Assembly: GCA_041398225.1 (NCBI GenBank)
Contig: JAWKVD010000021.1
Span: forward strand, 1 to 61,289
Length of the DNA stretch: 61,289 nucleotides
Source: JAWKVD01 sp041398225
GTDB lineage: Bacteria > Pseudomonadota > Alphaproteobacteria > Caulobacterales > Hyphomonadaceae
Direction: 5' to 3'
A program made the translations under genes and the position numbers. The notes under the pieces were generated by a model that worked only from the letters and a program-made list of their open reading frames with translations, was not told where the DNA came from and made no database searches. This document shows positions 24,909 to 33,131 of this stretch, one piece after another. Position 1 is the stretch's first letter. The number at the start of each line of letters is the position of its first letter.

Positions 24909-26273
24909 ATGCTCGAAGCCGACTATCTGGTTGTTGGCGCTGGTGCGCTCGGAATGGTCTTCGTCGACGAGCTGCTGAACGATCCCGAAGCGCGCATCGT
25001 CATGGTTGACCGCCGTCACGCCGCTGGCGGGCATTGGCTGGACGCCTATCCGTTCGTGAGATTGCACCAGCCCTCCGCGTTCTATGGCGTTGGGTCACGC
25101 CCGCTCGGCTCCGGGAGAAGGCATAAAAGCGGACCGAACGCCGGTTGTTACGAGATGGCGTCCGGGGCGGAGGTCTGCGCGCATTTCGATGCGGTGATGC
25201 GCGATCGGTTTCTGCCTTCCGGCCGCGTGATCTTCCTCGGCATGAGCGAGCACGCGGGCGAGGGGCAGGTGCGCAATCTGTTGACGGGCGCAACCACCCA
25301 GGTGCGCCACCGCAAGCTGGTGGATGCGACCTACTTTCATACATCCATTCCGGCCACGCACACGCGCGGCTTCGAGGCCGACGATGGCGTTACGGTGGTG
25401 ACGCCCAACGCCCTGCCGAACGCCGCTCCGGGTCGTCGTCGTTTTTGCGTTCTTGGCGGCGGCAAGACGGGTATGGACGCCTGCATGTTTCTGCTTGAGG
25501 GCGGCGCGCCGCCGGAGGCGATCCGGTGGGTCGTTCCGCGCGCCTCGTGGTGTCTGAACCGGGAGACGGTTCAACCGGGCGGCGGCGTTCTGGCGGCGAG
25601 CGAAGCTGCGGTTCTGGAGGCCGCGGCCGGCGCGTCGTCGTCGGAGGACCTGTTCGACAGGCTGGAGGCCGTCGGTGAGATGCATCGCATCCATCCCGAG
25701 GCGCGTCCGGTGCGGCTGCGCAACGCCATCCTTTCGCGCGGCGAAGCGAAACTGCTGGCTGGCATCGGCGATGTCGTGCGCAAGGGGCGCGTGAAGCGGA
25801 TCGAGAAGACCCGGATCGTGATGGAGCAGGGCGAGACGCCCGCGGAGGCGGGCGACCTTTATGTCGATTGCACCGCCAGCGCGATCAATCCGGGGCCGGT
25901 CATCCCTGTGTTTCAGGGCGCGCGCATCACCATTCAGACCTTGCGCTCGCGCTTCGTCTGTCTGAGCGCCGCGCTGATCGCGCGCGTGGAGCGCATGAAC
26001 ATCGACGAAGAGCAAAAGAACATGCTGTGTCGTCCGTTGCCGATGCCGCGCAGCATGGAGGATTTTCCGCTTTTGCTGCTGCGCGGTCTGGAGGCTGCGG
26101 AGCGCTGGAATGCGCATCCGGTGCTGAGGGAGTGGATCGTCGGCCACCGGCTCGCGGGCGCCGGGTTCCCGGACCTGCCAGCGGACGGTCCCGAAGCCGT
26201 ACGCATTCGCGAACGCATCGCCGCGGCGCGACCGGCGGCGGTGCGCAATCTCGAGCGTCTCGTCGGCGTCTGA
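24909..26273 (+). CDS. Flavin-dependent oxidoreductase of unknown substrate
   Basis: A 454-residue protein with two dinucleotide-binding motifs: YLVVGAGALGMVFVDEL at the N-terminus for FAD, and CVLGGGKTGMDACMFLL near residue 180 for NAD(P)H. This two-Rossmann layout is that of flavin-containing monooxygenase-like enzymes, but the class B signature FxGxxxHxxxW is not evident. The ATG at 24909 follows GGAGG at the right distance. It is divergent from the ModE-N gene (156 bp) and convergent with mcd. Its substrate is unknown. Confidence 0.8.
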   Translation: MLEADYLVVGAGALGMVFVDELLNDPEARIVMVDRRHAAGGHWLDAYPFVRLHQPSAFYGVGSRPLGSGRRHKSGPNAGCYEMASGAEVCAHFDAVMRDRFLPSGRVIFLGMSEHAGEGQVRNLLTGATTQVRHRKLVDATYFHTSIPATHTRGFEADDGVTVVTPNALPNAAPGRRRFCVLGGGKTGMDACMFLLEGGAPPEAIRWVVPRASWCLNRETVQPGGGVLAASEAAVLEAAAGASSSEDLFDRLEAVGEMHRIHPEARPVRLRNAILSRGEAKLLAGIGDVVRKGRVKRIEKTRIVMEQGETPAEAGDLYVDCTASAINPGPVIPVFQGARITIQTLRSRFVCLSAALIARVERMNIDEEQKNMLCRPLPMPRSMEDFPLLLLRGLEAAERWNAHPVLREWIVGHRLAGAGFPDLPADGPEAVRIRERIAAARPAAVRNLERLVGV

Positions 26274-26289
26274 CTGTGGCGATGGCCGC

Positions 26290-27978
26290 TCAGTTCGCCC
26301 CGCGCAACAGGTCGTCGAGGGTGCGTCGGGCGATGACCATGGCCTGAACCTCGCCCGCGCCCTCGAAAATATTGAGGATGCGCGCGTCGCAAAGCACACG
26401 GCTGATCGGGTATTCCAGTGCGAAGCCGTTGCCGCCATGGATCTGCAGCGCATTGTCGGCGGCGCCCCAGGCGATCCGAGCCGCGAGCATTTTTGCAAGA
26501 CCGGCCTCAAGGTCGCAGCGTTTGCCTTCGTCCTTCTGGCGCGCCGAGAAGTAGGTGAGCTGGCGTACGCCGACGAGTTCGGCGGCCATCATCACCAGCT
26601 TGTCCGAGGTGCGCGGGAAGTCGAAGATCTGCCGTCCGAACTGGGTGCGTTCGAGCGCGTATTTCAGGCCCAGCTCGAATGCGCACTGGGCGACGCCGAT
26701 GGCGCGCGCGGCGGTCTGGATGCGGGCGCCTTCGAACGTCGTCATCAGGTGTTTGAAGCCCTGGCCTTCGACCTCGCCCAGCAGGTTGGAGGCGGGAACC
26801 TCGACGCCGTCGAAGCCGATCTCGTACTCCTTCATGCCGCGATAGCCGAGCACCTCGATCTCGCCGCCGGTCATGCCGGCCAGCGGGAAGGGCTCCGTAT
26901 CGGAGCCGCGCGGCTTTTCGACCAGCATCATCGACAGGCCGGAATGGTCTTTGGTGTCGGGAATGGTGCGGACCAGAACGGTCATCAGGTCGGCGCGGGC
27001 GGCGTGAGTGATCCAGGTCTTGTTGCCGGTGATCTTCCAGACCTCGCCGTCGCGCACGGCGCGCGTCCGTAGACTGCCGAGGTCGGAGCCCGTGTTGGGT
27101 TCGGTGAAGACGGCCGTCGGCAGGGTCTCGCCGGATGCGATGCCGGGCAGGTACTTTTCCTGCTGCGCGGTCGTGCCGCCGTTGAGCAGCAGCTCCGCGG
27201 CGATTTCGGAACGCGTTCCAAGCGAGCCGACGCCGATATAGGCGCGCGAGAGTTCCTCGGAGACCACGCACATCGCGGTCTTGCCCATGCCGAGGCCGCC
27301 GAATTCTTCAGGGATGGTCAGACCGAAAACGCCAAGCTCGCCCATTTCCTTGACGACCGGATCGGGGATCAGCTCGTCCTTCATGTGCCATTCGTGGGCG
27401 TAGGGCACGACCTTCTCGTCGCCGAACTTGCGGAACTGGTCGCGGATCATCTCGAACGTTTCGTCGAGGCCCGTGTGCTCCATCGTGGCCCGGCCCTGAT
27501 AGTCGCGAATGATCTGGGCGGCGCGCAGGCGCGCGGCCGGCGTGTTGCCCGACATCACCAGAGCGGTGATCGCCGGGGTGAACAGCTTCTGCATGATCCC
27601 CTGGTCGTGGGTCATGTCGATCGGGCGCACCACCTCGACCTGGGTCATCGGCAGCCCGCCGATCAGCTGGGACAGGTATTCGCCGAACAGGATCTGCGAG
27701 AGAAGCTGTTCGATCTCGCCGAATTTGCCTTCGGCTTCGATGCGCTCGGCCCAGTGAGCGGTTTCCTTCAGCGTTTCCACATAGGTCAACACCCAAGCCA
27801 GGCCGTGGGTGGCCCGTTGCTCGACATCGATGAGTTTCCGGTCGACCTTGCCCGCCGGGGCGACTTTTTCCGCAACGGCCTTGCGTACGGCCTGAAAATA
27901 GGCCTCGGCGTCCGCCGCAGCCTGTTTCATCAGGCCGGAAAGACCGTTCACCACAACCGTCGTATCGCCCGCGCTCAT
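26290..27978 (-). CDS. mcd: (2S)-methylsuccinyl-CoA dehydrogenase
   Basis: A 562-residue acyl-CoA dehydrogenase with the long N-terminal extension (about 150 residues, including DVEQRATHGLAWVLTYVETL and FGEYLSQLIGGLPMTQ) that distinguishes Mcd from ordinary acyl-CoA dehydrogenases of about 380 residues. The dehydrogenase core has FGLTIPEEFGGLGMGKTAMC, AVFTEPNTGSDLGSLRT, RTQFGRQIFDF and LQIHGGNGFALEYPISR; the general base is probably Glu539 in NIFEGAGEVQ. Mcd oxidises (2S)-methylsuccinyl-CoA to mesaconyl-CoA in the ethylmalonyl-CoA pathway and uses ETF as electron acceptor. The other pathway genes are not in this window. Confidence 0.88.
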   Translation of the reverse strand: MSAGDTTVVVNGLSGLMKQAAADAEAYFQAVRKAVAEKVAPAGKVDRKLIDVEQRATHGLAWVLTYVETLKETAHWAERIEAEGKFGEIEQLLSQILFGEYLSQLIGGLPMTQVEVVRPIDMTHDQGIMQKLFTPAITALVMSGNTPAARLRAAQIIRDYQGRATMEHTGLDETFEMIRDQFRKFGDEKVVPYAHEWHMKDELIPDPVVKEMGELGVFGLTIPEEFGGLGMGKTAMCVVSEELSRAYIGVGSLGTRSEIAAELLLNGGTTAQQEKYLPGIASGETLPTAVFTEPNTGSDLGSLRTRAVRDGEVWKITGNKTWITHAARADLMTVLVRTIPDTKDHSGLSMMLVEKPRGSDTEPFPLAGMTGGEIEVLGYRGMKEYEIGFDGVEVPASNLLGEVEGQGFKHLMTTFEGARIQTAARAIGVAQCAFELGLKYALERTQFGRQIFDFPRTSDKLVMMAAELVGVRQLTYFSARQKDEGKRCDLEAGLAKMLAARIAWGAADNALQIHGGNGFALEYPISRVLCDARILNIFEGAGEVQAMVIARRTLDDLLRGAN

Positions 27979-28172
27979 TCCGTTCTTGTCCGCTTTCTGG
28001 TGTTCAAGGTGTTCCTGTTACCGCCTTTGTGCGTTGCGGCAAGTGTGGCGGTTGCGGCGCCCGACCCCGGATCGCGACGGTTTGAGACGCCCCCGCTTGC
28101 CTCAGCGAAGAGCGAGTGCAAGCTTTACGCTCGTGACGCGGCGCTAGATCGCGACAAGTCGGGAGGAATGAG

Positions 28173-29339
28173 ATGGTCAATCTGGCGCGGTTCGGGCGCG
28201 TGGGCGTTCGGTGCGGTGTCGCGGCGGCGGCCCTGAGCTTCATGATCGGCGGGGCCGCGCTTGCGCAGAGCGGCGGCGGAGCGGAGGCGGCCGCGCTTGG
28301 AGCGCCCGGCTATGTCGCCCCAAAAACGAGCTGGGGCGTCCCGGACCTTCAGGGAACCTGGTCGAACGCCTCGATCACCGATCTGCAGCGCAATCCGAAA
28401 TATCCGGGTCTCGTGCTGTCTCGCGAACAGGCGAACGAGATCGAGGGAAGCGACTACTACAACAACCGCACGCGCGAGGACTCCAAGCCCGCCGACGTCA
28501 AGAACCTCAAACTGCTGGACGGCACCGACCTGTTGTCCGGCGGCGGCTATAATGCGTTCTGGGTCGATCAGGGCACCCGGGTCGCAACCGTGAAGGGCGA
28601 GCTGCGCTCCTCCTGGATCACGCATCCTGCGGACGGCCGCATCCCCTACCTTCCAGGCAAGGGGCCCAGGCGCCGGACGTCCGCGCAGTCGGCGCAACCC
28701 ACCGGAGCGGCCGCGAAATCAGGTACGGTGCAGGGGCCGGGTTCGGTCGATCCCAACGCCGGCGGCGGTTATGGCAGCTACAACGGACCGGAGACGCGAC
28801 CGCTCGGTGAGCGCTGTCTCGTCGGTTTCGGCAACACCGGCGGTCCGGTGATGAATAATGTTCTCTACAACAATCACTATCAGCTGGTGCAGTCGCCGGA
28901 CACGGTGATGATCCTGGTCGAGATGGTGCACGATGCGCGCGTCATCCCGATCGTATCCGGGCCCGAGGCGGCCGATTGGGGACCGGACCCGATCCGCCCG
29001 TGGCTGGGCAAGAGCGTCGGTTGGTATGAAGGCGACGCGCTGGTTATTGAAACCCGCAAGGTGAACCCGCAGCAGCGCGGATACCTGTCTCAACAGGGCG
29101 TTCTGCGTGAAAGGCTTTATCGCTGGAACGACAAGCAGGTCGTCTACGAGTTCGAGGTGACGGACCCGAGCCTCTATTCAGAGCCGTGGGGCGGCGAAAT
29201 CGCGTGGAACCTGTCGGCCGAACCGCTCTACGAATACGCCTGTCACGAGGGCAATTACGCCATGCCGGGCATTCTTGCTGGCGCCCGCAAACTCGAGTCG
29301 GAGGGTAGGCTCGTTCCGATCAACGCCGACGAGGAATAA
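28173..29339 (+). CDS. Secreted protein of unknown function, paralogue B
   Basis: A 388-residue paralogue of the protein at 14018. The signal peptide ends AALA (residue 32), and the ATG follows GGGAGGAATGAG. Shared blocks are DLQGTWSNAS, GERCLVGFGNTGGPVM, VLYNNHYQLVQSPD, RPWLGKSVGWYE, ALVIETRKVNPQQ and YEYACHEGNYAMPGIL. Between about residues 165 and 205 it carries a low-complexity Ala/Gly/Ser/Thr-rich insert absent from paralogue A. It is divergent from mcd (194 bp) and convergent with the GST gene. No function can be assigned. Confidence 0.85.
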   Translation: MVNLARFGRVGVRCGVAAAALSFMIGGAALAQSGGGAEAAALGAPGYVAPKTSWGVPDLQGTWSNASITDLQRNPKYPGLVLSREQANEIEGSDYYNNRTREDSKPADVKNLKLLDGTDLLSGGGYNAFWVDQGTRVATVKGELRSSWITHPADGRIPYLPGKGPRRRTSAQSAQPTGAAAKSGTVQGPGSVDPNAGGGYGSYNGPETRPLGERCLVGFGNTGGPVMNNVLYNNHYQLVQSPDTVMILVEMVHDARVIPIVSGPEAADWGPDPIRPWLGKSVGWYEGDALVIETRKVNPQQRGYLSQQGVLRERLYRWNDKQVVYEFEVTDPSLYSEPWGGEIAWNLSAEPLYEYACHEGNYAMPGILAGARKLESEGRLVPINADEE

Positions 29340-29380
29340 CCGGGTCGCCGCTAGGGGGGCGGGGTCAGTTCTGGTTGGCG

Positions 29381-29995
29381 TCAGGACGTCGCCTTGGCGA
29401 GCGCTTCGGTGTTGAGCGCCGTTTGCGTCGCGGGACGCGCGGCGATCCGACCGGCGAGGGCGGCGACGTTCGGAAACGCGTTGATGTCGTAGCCGGCGGA
29501 CTTGCCCCACCGCGATATCACGAACAGGTAGATATCCGCGATCGTGGGATGTTCGCCCATGAGATACGGACGCCCGTCTTCGAGCTGTGTCTCCAGAAAG
29601 GCGTAGTGCTTGCGGACTGCCGCCTCGAAGATGTGGCGCGCTTCGCCCGGCATATGCGGGTTGAACAGCGGCGCATGCGATTTGTGCAACTCGGTGGAGA
29701 TATAGACCAGCATCTCCTGAACGCGGACGCGCTCGATCGCGCCCTGCGGCGGAAGCAGATTTGTCTCCGGCCGCAGATCGGCCAGGTATTGCTGGATCAC
29801 GACGCCTTCGGTGAGAATTTCGCCGGTGTCGAGCTGCAATGCGGGGACGTAGCCTTTCTGGTTGATCGTCAGGAAGTCCACGCCGTCCATGGTCTTTCTA
29901 TCTCTGACCCGTTCGATCTCGAAGGCGGCGCCGATCTCGTTGAGAATGATATGAGGCGCCAGCGAGCAGGACCCGGTGGAGTAGTAGAGCTTCAT
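29381..29995 (-). CDS. Glutathione S-transferase, beta class (GstA-like)
   Basis: A 204-residue protein with the N-terminal thioredoxin-like domain MKLYYSTGSCSLAPHI, where Cys10 is the beta-class catalytic cysteine. The cis-proline segment is GYVPALQLDTG, EGVVIQQYLADL follows, and the all-helical C-terminal domain contains STELHKSHAPLF and PTIADIYLFV. It transfers glutathione to electrophiles or reduces disulfides in the cytoplasm. It is divergent from a HxlR-type regulator gene 111 bp away, which probably controls it. Confidence 0.93.
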   Translation of the reverse strand: MKLYYSTGSCSLAPHIILNEIGAAFEIERVRDRKTMDGVDFLTINQKGYVPALQLDTGEILTEGVVIQQYLADLRPETNLLPPQGAIERVRVQEMLVYISTELHKSHAPLFNPHMPGEARHIFEAAVRKHYAFLETQLEDGRPYLMGEHPTIADIYLFVISRWGKSAGYDINAFPNVAALAGRIAARPATQTALNTEALAKATS

Positions 29996-30106
29996 GGATG
30001 AGCGCGCCCTTCATGGTGGGTTTGCGGCTGCGGCCGGTCTGGGGTTTCAAAGCACAATTCTAAACTTGCTACGTTTGTGTTACGCCCATCGCGGCGTTTC
30101 TGCGCA

Positions 30107-30487
30107 ATGACCAACGGAGACGATGGTTTGGTGCTGAAAATACGAAAAGGTCGTGTTCCGCAGCACGACGAGACGTGTCCGATAGGAAGCTGTATGCAGC
30201 TTCTCGGCGGCGCGTGGACCCCGAATGTCATCTGGTATCTTTCCAGAGGGCCGCGACGGTTTTCCGAGCTTGAAATCGACATGACGCCGATCTCGGCGAA
30301 GGTGCTGTCGACGCGACTGAAGGAGCTTGAGGCCAAGGGGGTTGTGAAGCGCCATGTGCTGGACGCTTCGCCGCCTGCGGTCGAGTACGAACTCACCGAA
30401 CTTGGCATGGAGCTGGTGCCGGCGATCGAGGCGATCGCCCATGTCGGCTACAAGCTGAAACGCGAGGCGATGCTGCGGAGCGTCTAG
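30107..30487 (+). CDS. HxlR-family transcriptional regulator
   Basis: A 126-residue winged-helix protein. It has the HxlR signature CPIGSCMQLLGGAWTPNVIWYL, FSELEIDMTPISAKVLSTRL and LEAKGVVKRHV. The cysteine in CPIG is the one used for redox or aldehyde sensing in several family members, and a second follows four residues later. The ATG at 30107 was preferred to a GTG at 30077. It is divergent from gstA and overlaps the ccrM gene tail-to-tail by 4 bp. The AAAC-N7-GTTT element near 30062-30077 is a weak operator candidate. Confidence 0.9.
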   Translation: MTNGDDGLVLKIRKGRVPQHDETCPIGSCMQLLGGAWTPNVIWYLSRGPRRFSELEIDMTPISAKVLSTRLKELEAKGVVKRHVLDASPPAVEYELTELGMELVPAIEAIAHVGYKLKREAMLRSV

Positions 30488-31662
30488 CTCCCCATCTGCG
30501 CCCGGAACTTGCGGCGCAACAGGTCGATTGGCGCGAGACCCGTATCCGACTTGTAGTGCCAGAACGTCCACCCGTTGCAGGACGGCGCGTTCTGAACGTG
30601 CGCGCCAAGGCGGTGGATCGAGCCCTGCGCGTCTCCGTTGGCGAGCGAGCCGTCAGCGCGCACGCGTGCGACGTGGCGGTTCTGCGGACAGTACAGCCGG
30701 TCGCCGGGACGCAGCAGGCCATGTTCGACCAGGGCGGCGAAGGGAATGCGCGGTTCGGACTTCTTGCCGGACATCATGTCGAGGTCTTCGGCGTCGGCCG
30801 TACGCATGCGCTCAATGCGCGACTCGGCGAACTTCGCATAGTCGCGATCGCGTTCGAGACCGATGAAGTTGCGTCCAAGCAGACGCGCCACGGCGCCCGT
30901 TGTTCCGGTTCCGAAGAAGGGATCGAGCACAACGTCGCCCGGCTGAGTGGTGGCGACCAGAATGCGGTGGAGCAGGGCTTCGGGCTTTTGCGTCGGATGC
31001 ACCTTGCGGCCATCGTCATCCTTCAGGCGCTCATGGCCCGAGCAGATCGGAAACGTCCACCAGTCGGAGCGCATCTGAAGATCTTCATTGCCGGTCTTCA
31101 GCGCGTCGTAGTTGAAGGTGTAGCGCTTCTGGCTCTTGGACTTGGCCGCCCAGATCAGCGTTTCGTGCGCATTGGCGAGCCGCGTTCCCTTGAAGTTGGG
31201 CATCGGGTTCGACTTGTTCCAAACCACGTCGTTGAGAATCCAGAAGCCGAGGTCCTGCACGGCCGCGCCGACGCGGAAGATATTGTGATAGCTGCCGATC
31301 ACCCAGATCGCGCCGTCGTCCTTGAGGACGCGCCGGGCCGCGGAGAGCCAGGCGCGCGTGAAGGCGTCGTACTCCTCGAACGAGCCGAACTTGTCCCAGG
31401 CCTGGGTGACTGCATCGACGTGCGAATTGTCGGGGCGGGTGAGGTCGCCGCCGAGCTGGAGGTTGTAGGGCGGGTCCGCGAAAACGAGGTCGACCGATTT
31501 TTCGGGCAGGGCGTTCATCTGTTCAATGCAGTCGCCCACCAGTACCTGGTCGAGGGGCAAACCCGATTTCGACCGGCCGCTTTTTGAGGCGTCCGAAGCG
31601 GAGCGGGCGGAAGACGTCTTGCGGGCGTTCTTCTGAACTCGATCGATCGTTTTGATCGGCAT
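30484..31662 (-). CDS. ccrM: Cell-cycle-regulated DNA adenine methyltransferase, GANTC-specific
   Basis: A 392-residue beta-class N6-adenine methyltransferase. The catalytic motif is DPPYNLQLGGDL (63-74), the SAM motif DVVLDPFFGTGTTGAVA, and the C-terminal CcrM domain shows GSIHRLGAHVQNAPSCNGWTF (quoted in pieces: GSIHRLGAHVQ, then CNGWTFWHYKSD), typical of CcrM. It methylates the adenine of GANTC late in chromosome replication and is essential in many alphaproteobacteria. A Ser/Lys-rich N-terminal tail of about 34 residues precedes the core. Three GANTC sites lie 59-80 bp upstream of the start codon, consistent with methylation-sensitive self-regulation. Confidence 0.95.
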   Translation of the reverse strand: MPIKTIDRVQKNARKTSSARSASDASKSGRSKSGLPLDQVLVGDCIEQMNALPEKSVDLVFADPPYNLQLGGDLTRPDNSHVDAVTQAWDKFGSFEEYDAFTRAWLSAARRVLKDDGAIWVIGSYHNIFRVGAAVQDLGFWILNDVVWNKSNPMPNFKGTRLANAHETLIWAAKSKSQKRYTFNYDALKTGNEDLQMRSDWWTFPICSGHERLKDDDGRKVHPTQKPEALLHRILVATTQPGDVVLDPFFGTGTTGAVARLLGRNFIGLERDRDYAKFAESRIERMRTADAEDLDMMSGKKSEPRIPFAALVEHGLLRPGDRLYCPQNRHVARVRADGSLANGDAQGSIHRLGAHVQNAPSCNGWTFWHYKSDTGLAPIDLLRRKFRAQMGS

Positions 31663-31720
31663 GGTCGGCGGCTCACTCTACTGTCGGGCGGGCGCATGGG
31701 GCGCACGCGGACGGCGTCCC

Positions 31721-31768
31721 GAATCGGGACTCGTGAAGACTCGCCGCATCGCCTAAAGGCGAGGTTAA
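31721..31768 (-). promoter_or_regulatory. ccrM leader with three GANTC sites and a CtrA-like half-site
   Basis: GANTC sites are at 31721-31725, 31728-31732 and 31738-31742. A TTAACC half-site (minus strand) is at 31763-31768, just upstream. In Caulobacter the ccrM promoter is activated by CtrA and silenced after its leader GANTC sites become methylated, so the cluster is likely functional. No full TTAA-N7-TTAA box was found. Confidence 0.55.
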
Positions 31769-31788
31769 GCAAGGTGTTACCGGGTTGT

Positions 31789-32949
31789 TTACGAAATAGC
31801 CGCGCCGGCGGCGCCCGTGTCGTCGAACAGCGACAGCTGGTGGGCGTCGGCCGACGTGGAGGGCGGGCGGAACAGATCGCAGCGCAGGCCGCCGCCGCGC
31901 CGGCGCGAAAGGTCCAGCCTCCGGCAGGCTGCGGAAAAGCGGTCCTGGATCATCTGGGCGTAGGGGCCGTCGCCGCGCTGACGAAGGCCGAAGTCGGACC
32001 GATAGTCCTTGCCGCCATGCATGGAACGCATCAGGCTCATCACCCGTCTGGCGCGATCGGGATAATGCGCTTCCAGCCACTCCTGGAACAGTTGCGCGAT
32101 TTCAAGCGGCAGACGCAACAACACATAGCCCGCCCTCTGCGCGCCGGCCTCGGCGGCCGCTTCCAGCAGGTTTTCGAGTTCGGGTTCGTTGAGAGCGGGG
32201 ATCAGCGGCGCCGTCATCACGCTGACCGGAACGCCGAGCGTCGCGAGTTGCTGGATCGCCTGCAGACGGCGGCGTGGCGTCGAGGCGCGCGGCTCCATAT
32301 GGCGCGCGAGTTCAGAGTCGAGCGTCGTCAGCGAGATCGCAACTGAAATCAGGTTGCGTTCGGCCATCGAAGCGATGAGATCCAGATCGCGCAGGATCGT
32401 CGCAGACTTGGTGATCAGCATCGCCGGGTGATTGAACTCGCTGAGCACTTCAAACAGGGATCGCGTTATCTTCAGCTCGCGTTCGATCGGTTGGTAGATG
32501 TCGGTGTCGCCGGCCAGCATGACCGGCTGCACCTTGTAGGTCTTGCGCGAGAGCTCGCGCCGCAACACGTCCGCGGCGCCGGGTTTGACGAAAATCTTGC
32601 GCTCGAAGTCGATGCCCGCAGACAGTCCGCGCCAGGCATGATTGGGGCGCGCGTAGCAATAGATGCAGCCATGTTCGCAGCCCTTGTAGGGATTGATCGT
32701 TCGATCGAAATGGATGTCGGGCGATGAGTTGCGGGTGATGACGGTTTTGGGGCGTTCCGGGATCGTCTCCGTCCGGAAGGGCGGCAGATCCTCGATCTCG
32801 ACTTCCCATCCATCCTCGAACGGCGTGACCGAATGCGCCTCGAAACGACCGGAGGCGTTGGACAGAGCGCCGCGCCCACGCGCGCGCGTCCGCTCGCGGC
32901 TCCAGTCAGCGTCTTGAGAGCGGGTCTTCCAGTCGGGCTGAAGCGGCAT
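31789..32949 (-). CDS. PA0069-family radical SAM protein
   Basis: A 386-residue radical SAM enzyme with the CxxxCxxC cluster at C91-C95-C98 (CEHGCIYCYA), preceded by INPYKGC, and with family blocks AGDTDIYQPIERELKITRSL, LITKSA and RPSTSADAHQLSLFDD-like C-terminus. Members resemble spore photoproduct lyase-like/Rv2578c proteins; the reaction is unproven. The start MPLQPDW follows GGAGG by 5 bp; a longer frame begins at 32997 but lacks a ribosome-binding site. The ccrM gene follows downstream with 126 bp between. Confidence 0.88.
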   Translation of the reverse strand: MPLQPDWKTRSQDADWSRERTRARGRGALSNASGRFEAHSVTPFEDGWEVEIEDLPPFRTETIPERPKTVITRNSSPDIHFDRTINPYKGCEHGCIYCYARPNHAWRGLSAGIDFERKIFVKPGAADVLRRELSRKTYKVQPVMLAGDTDIYQPIERELKITRSLFEVLSEFNHPAMLITKSATILRDLDLIASMAERNLISVAISLTTLDSELARHMEPRASTPRRRLQAIQQLATLGVPVSVMTAPLIPALNEPELENLLEAAAEAGAQRAGYVLLRLPLEIAQLFQEWLEAHYPDRARRVMSLMRSMHGGKDYRSDFGLRQRGDGPYAQMIQDRFSAACRRLDLSRRRGGGLRCDLFRPPSTSADAHQLSLFDDTGAAGAAIS

Positions 32950-33131
32950 GTCAACCTCCATCCACACCCGGAGAACGTAAAAACAAAAAGAGAACATAGC
33001 AAGTACGTGATGCGGATTTGCGCGCCCAATGGCGGCGAATCGCCCCCAAAAGCCGCCAAGTGATTCGCTGATGCGGGGGCGGGAAGCGGTGCTAGGCTGG
33101 CCGGGATGAAAGATCCGGGGGCGGCTGACCG

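Noticed and set aside
30484..31662. A restriction-modification system around the methyltransferase
   Set aside because: No endonuclease gene is adjacent, and the C-terminal domain is that of the solitary CcrM type.
31763..31778. A complete CtrA box before ccrM
   Set aside because: Only one TTAA half-site is good; at the correct 7 bp spacing the other half is TAAC, with two mismatches.
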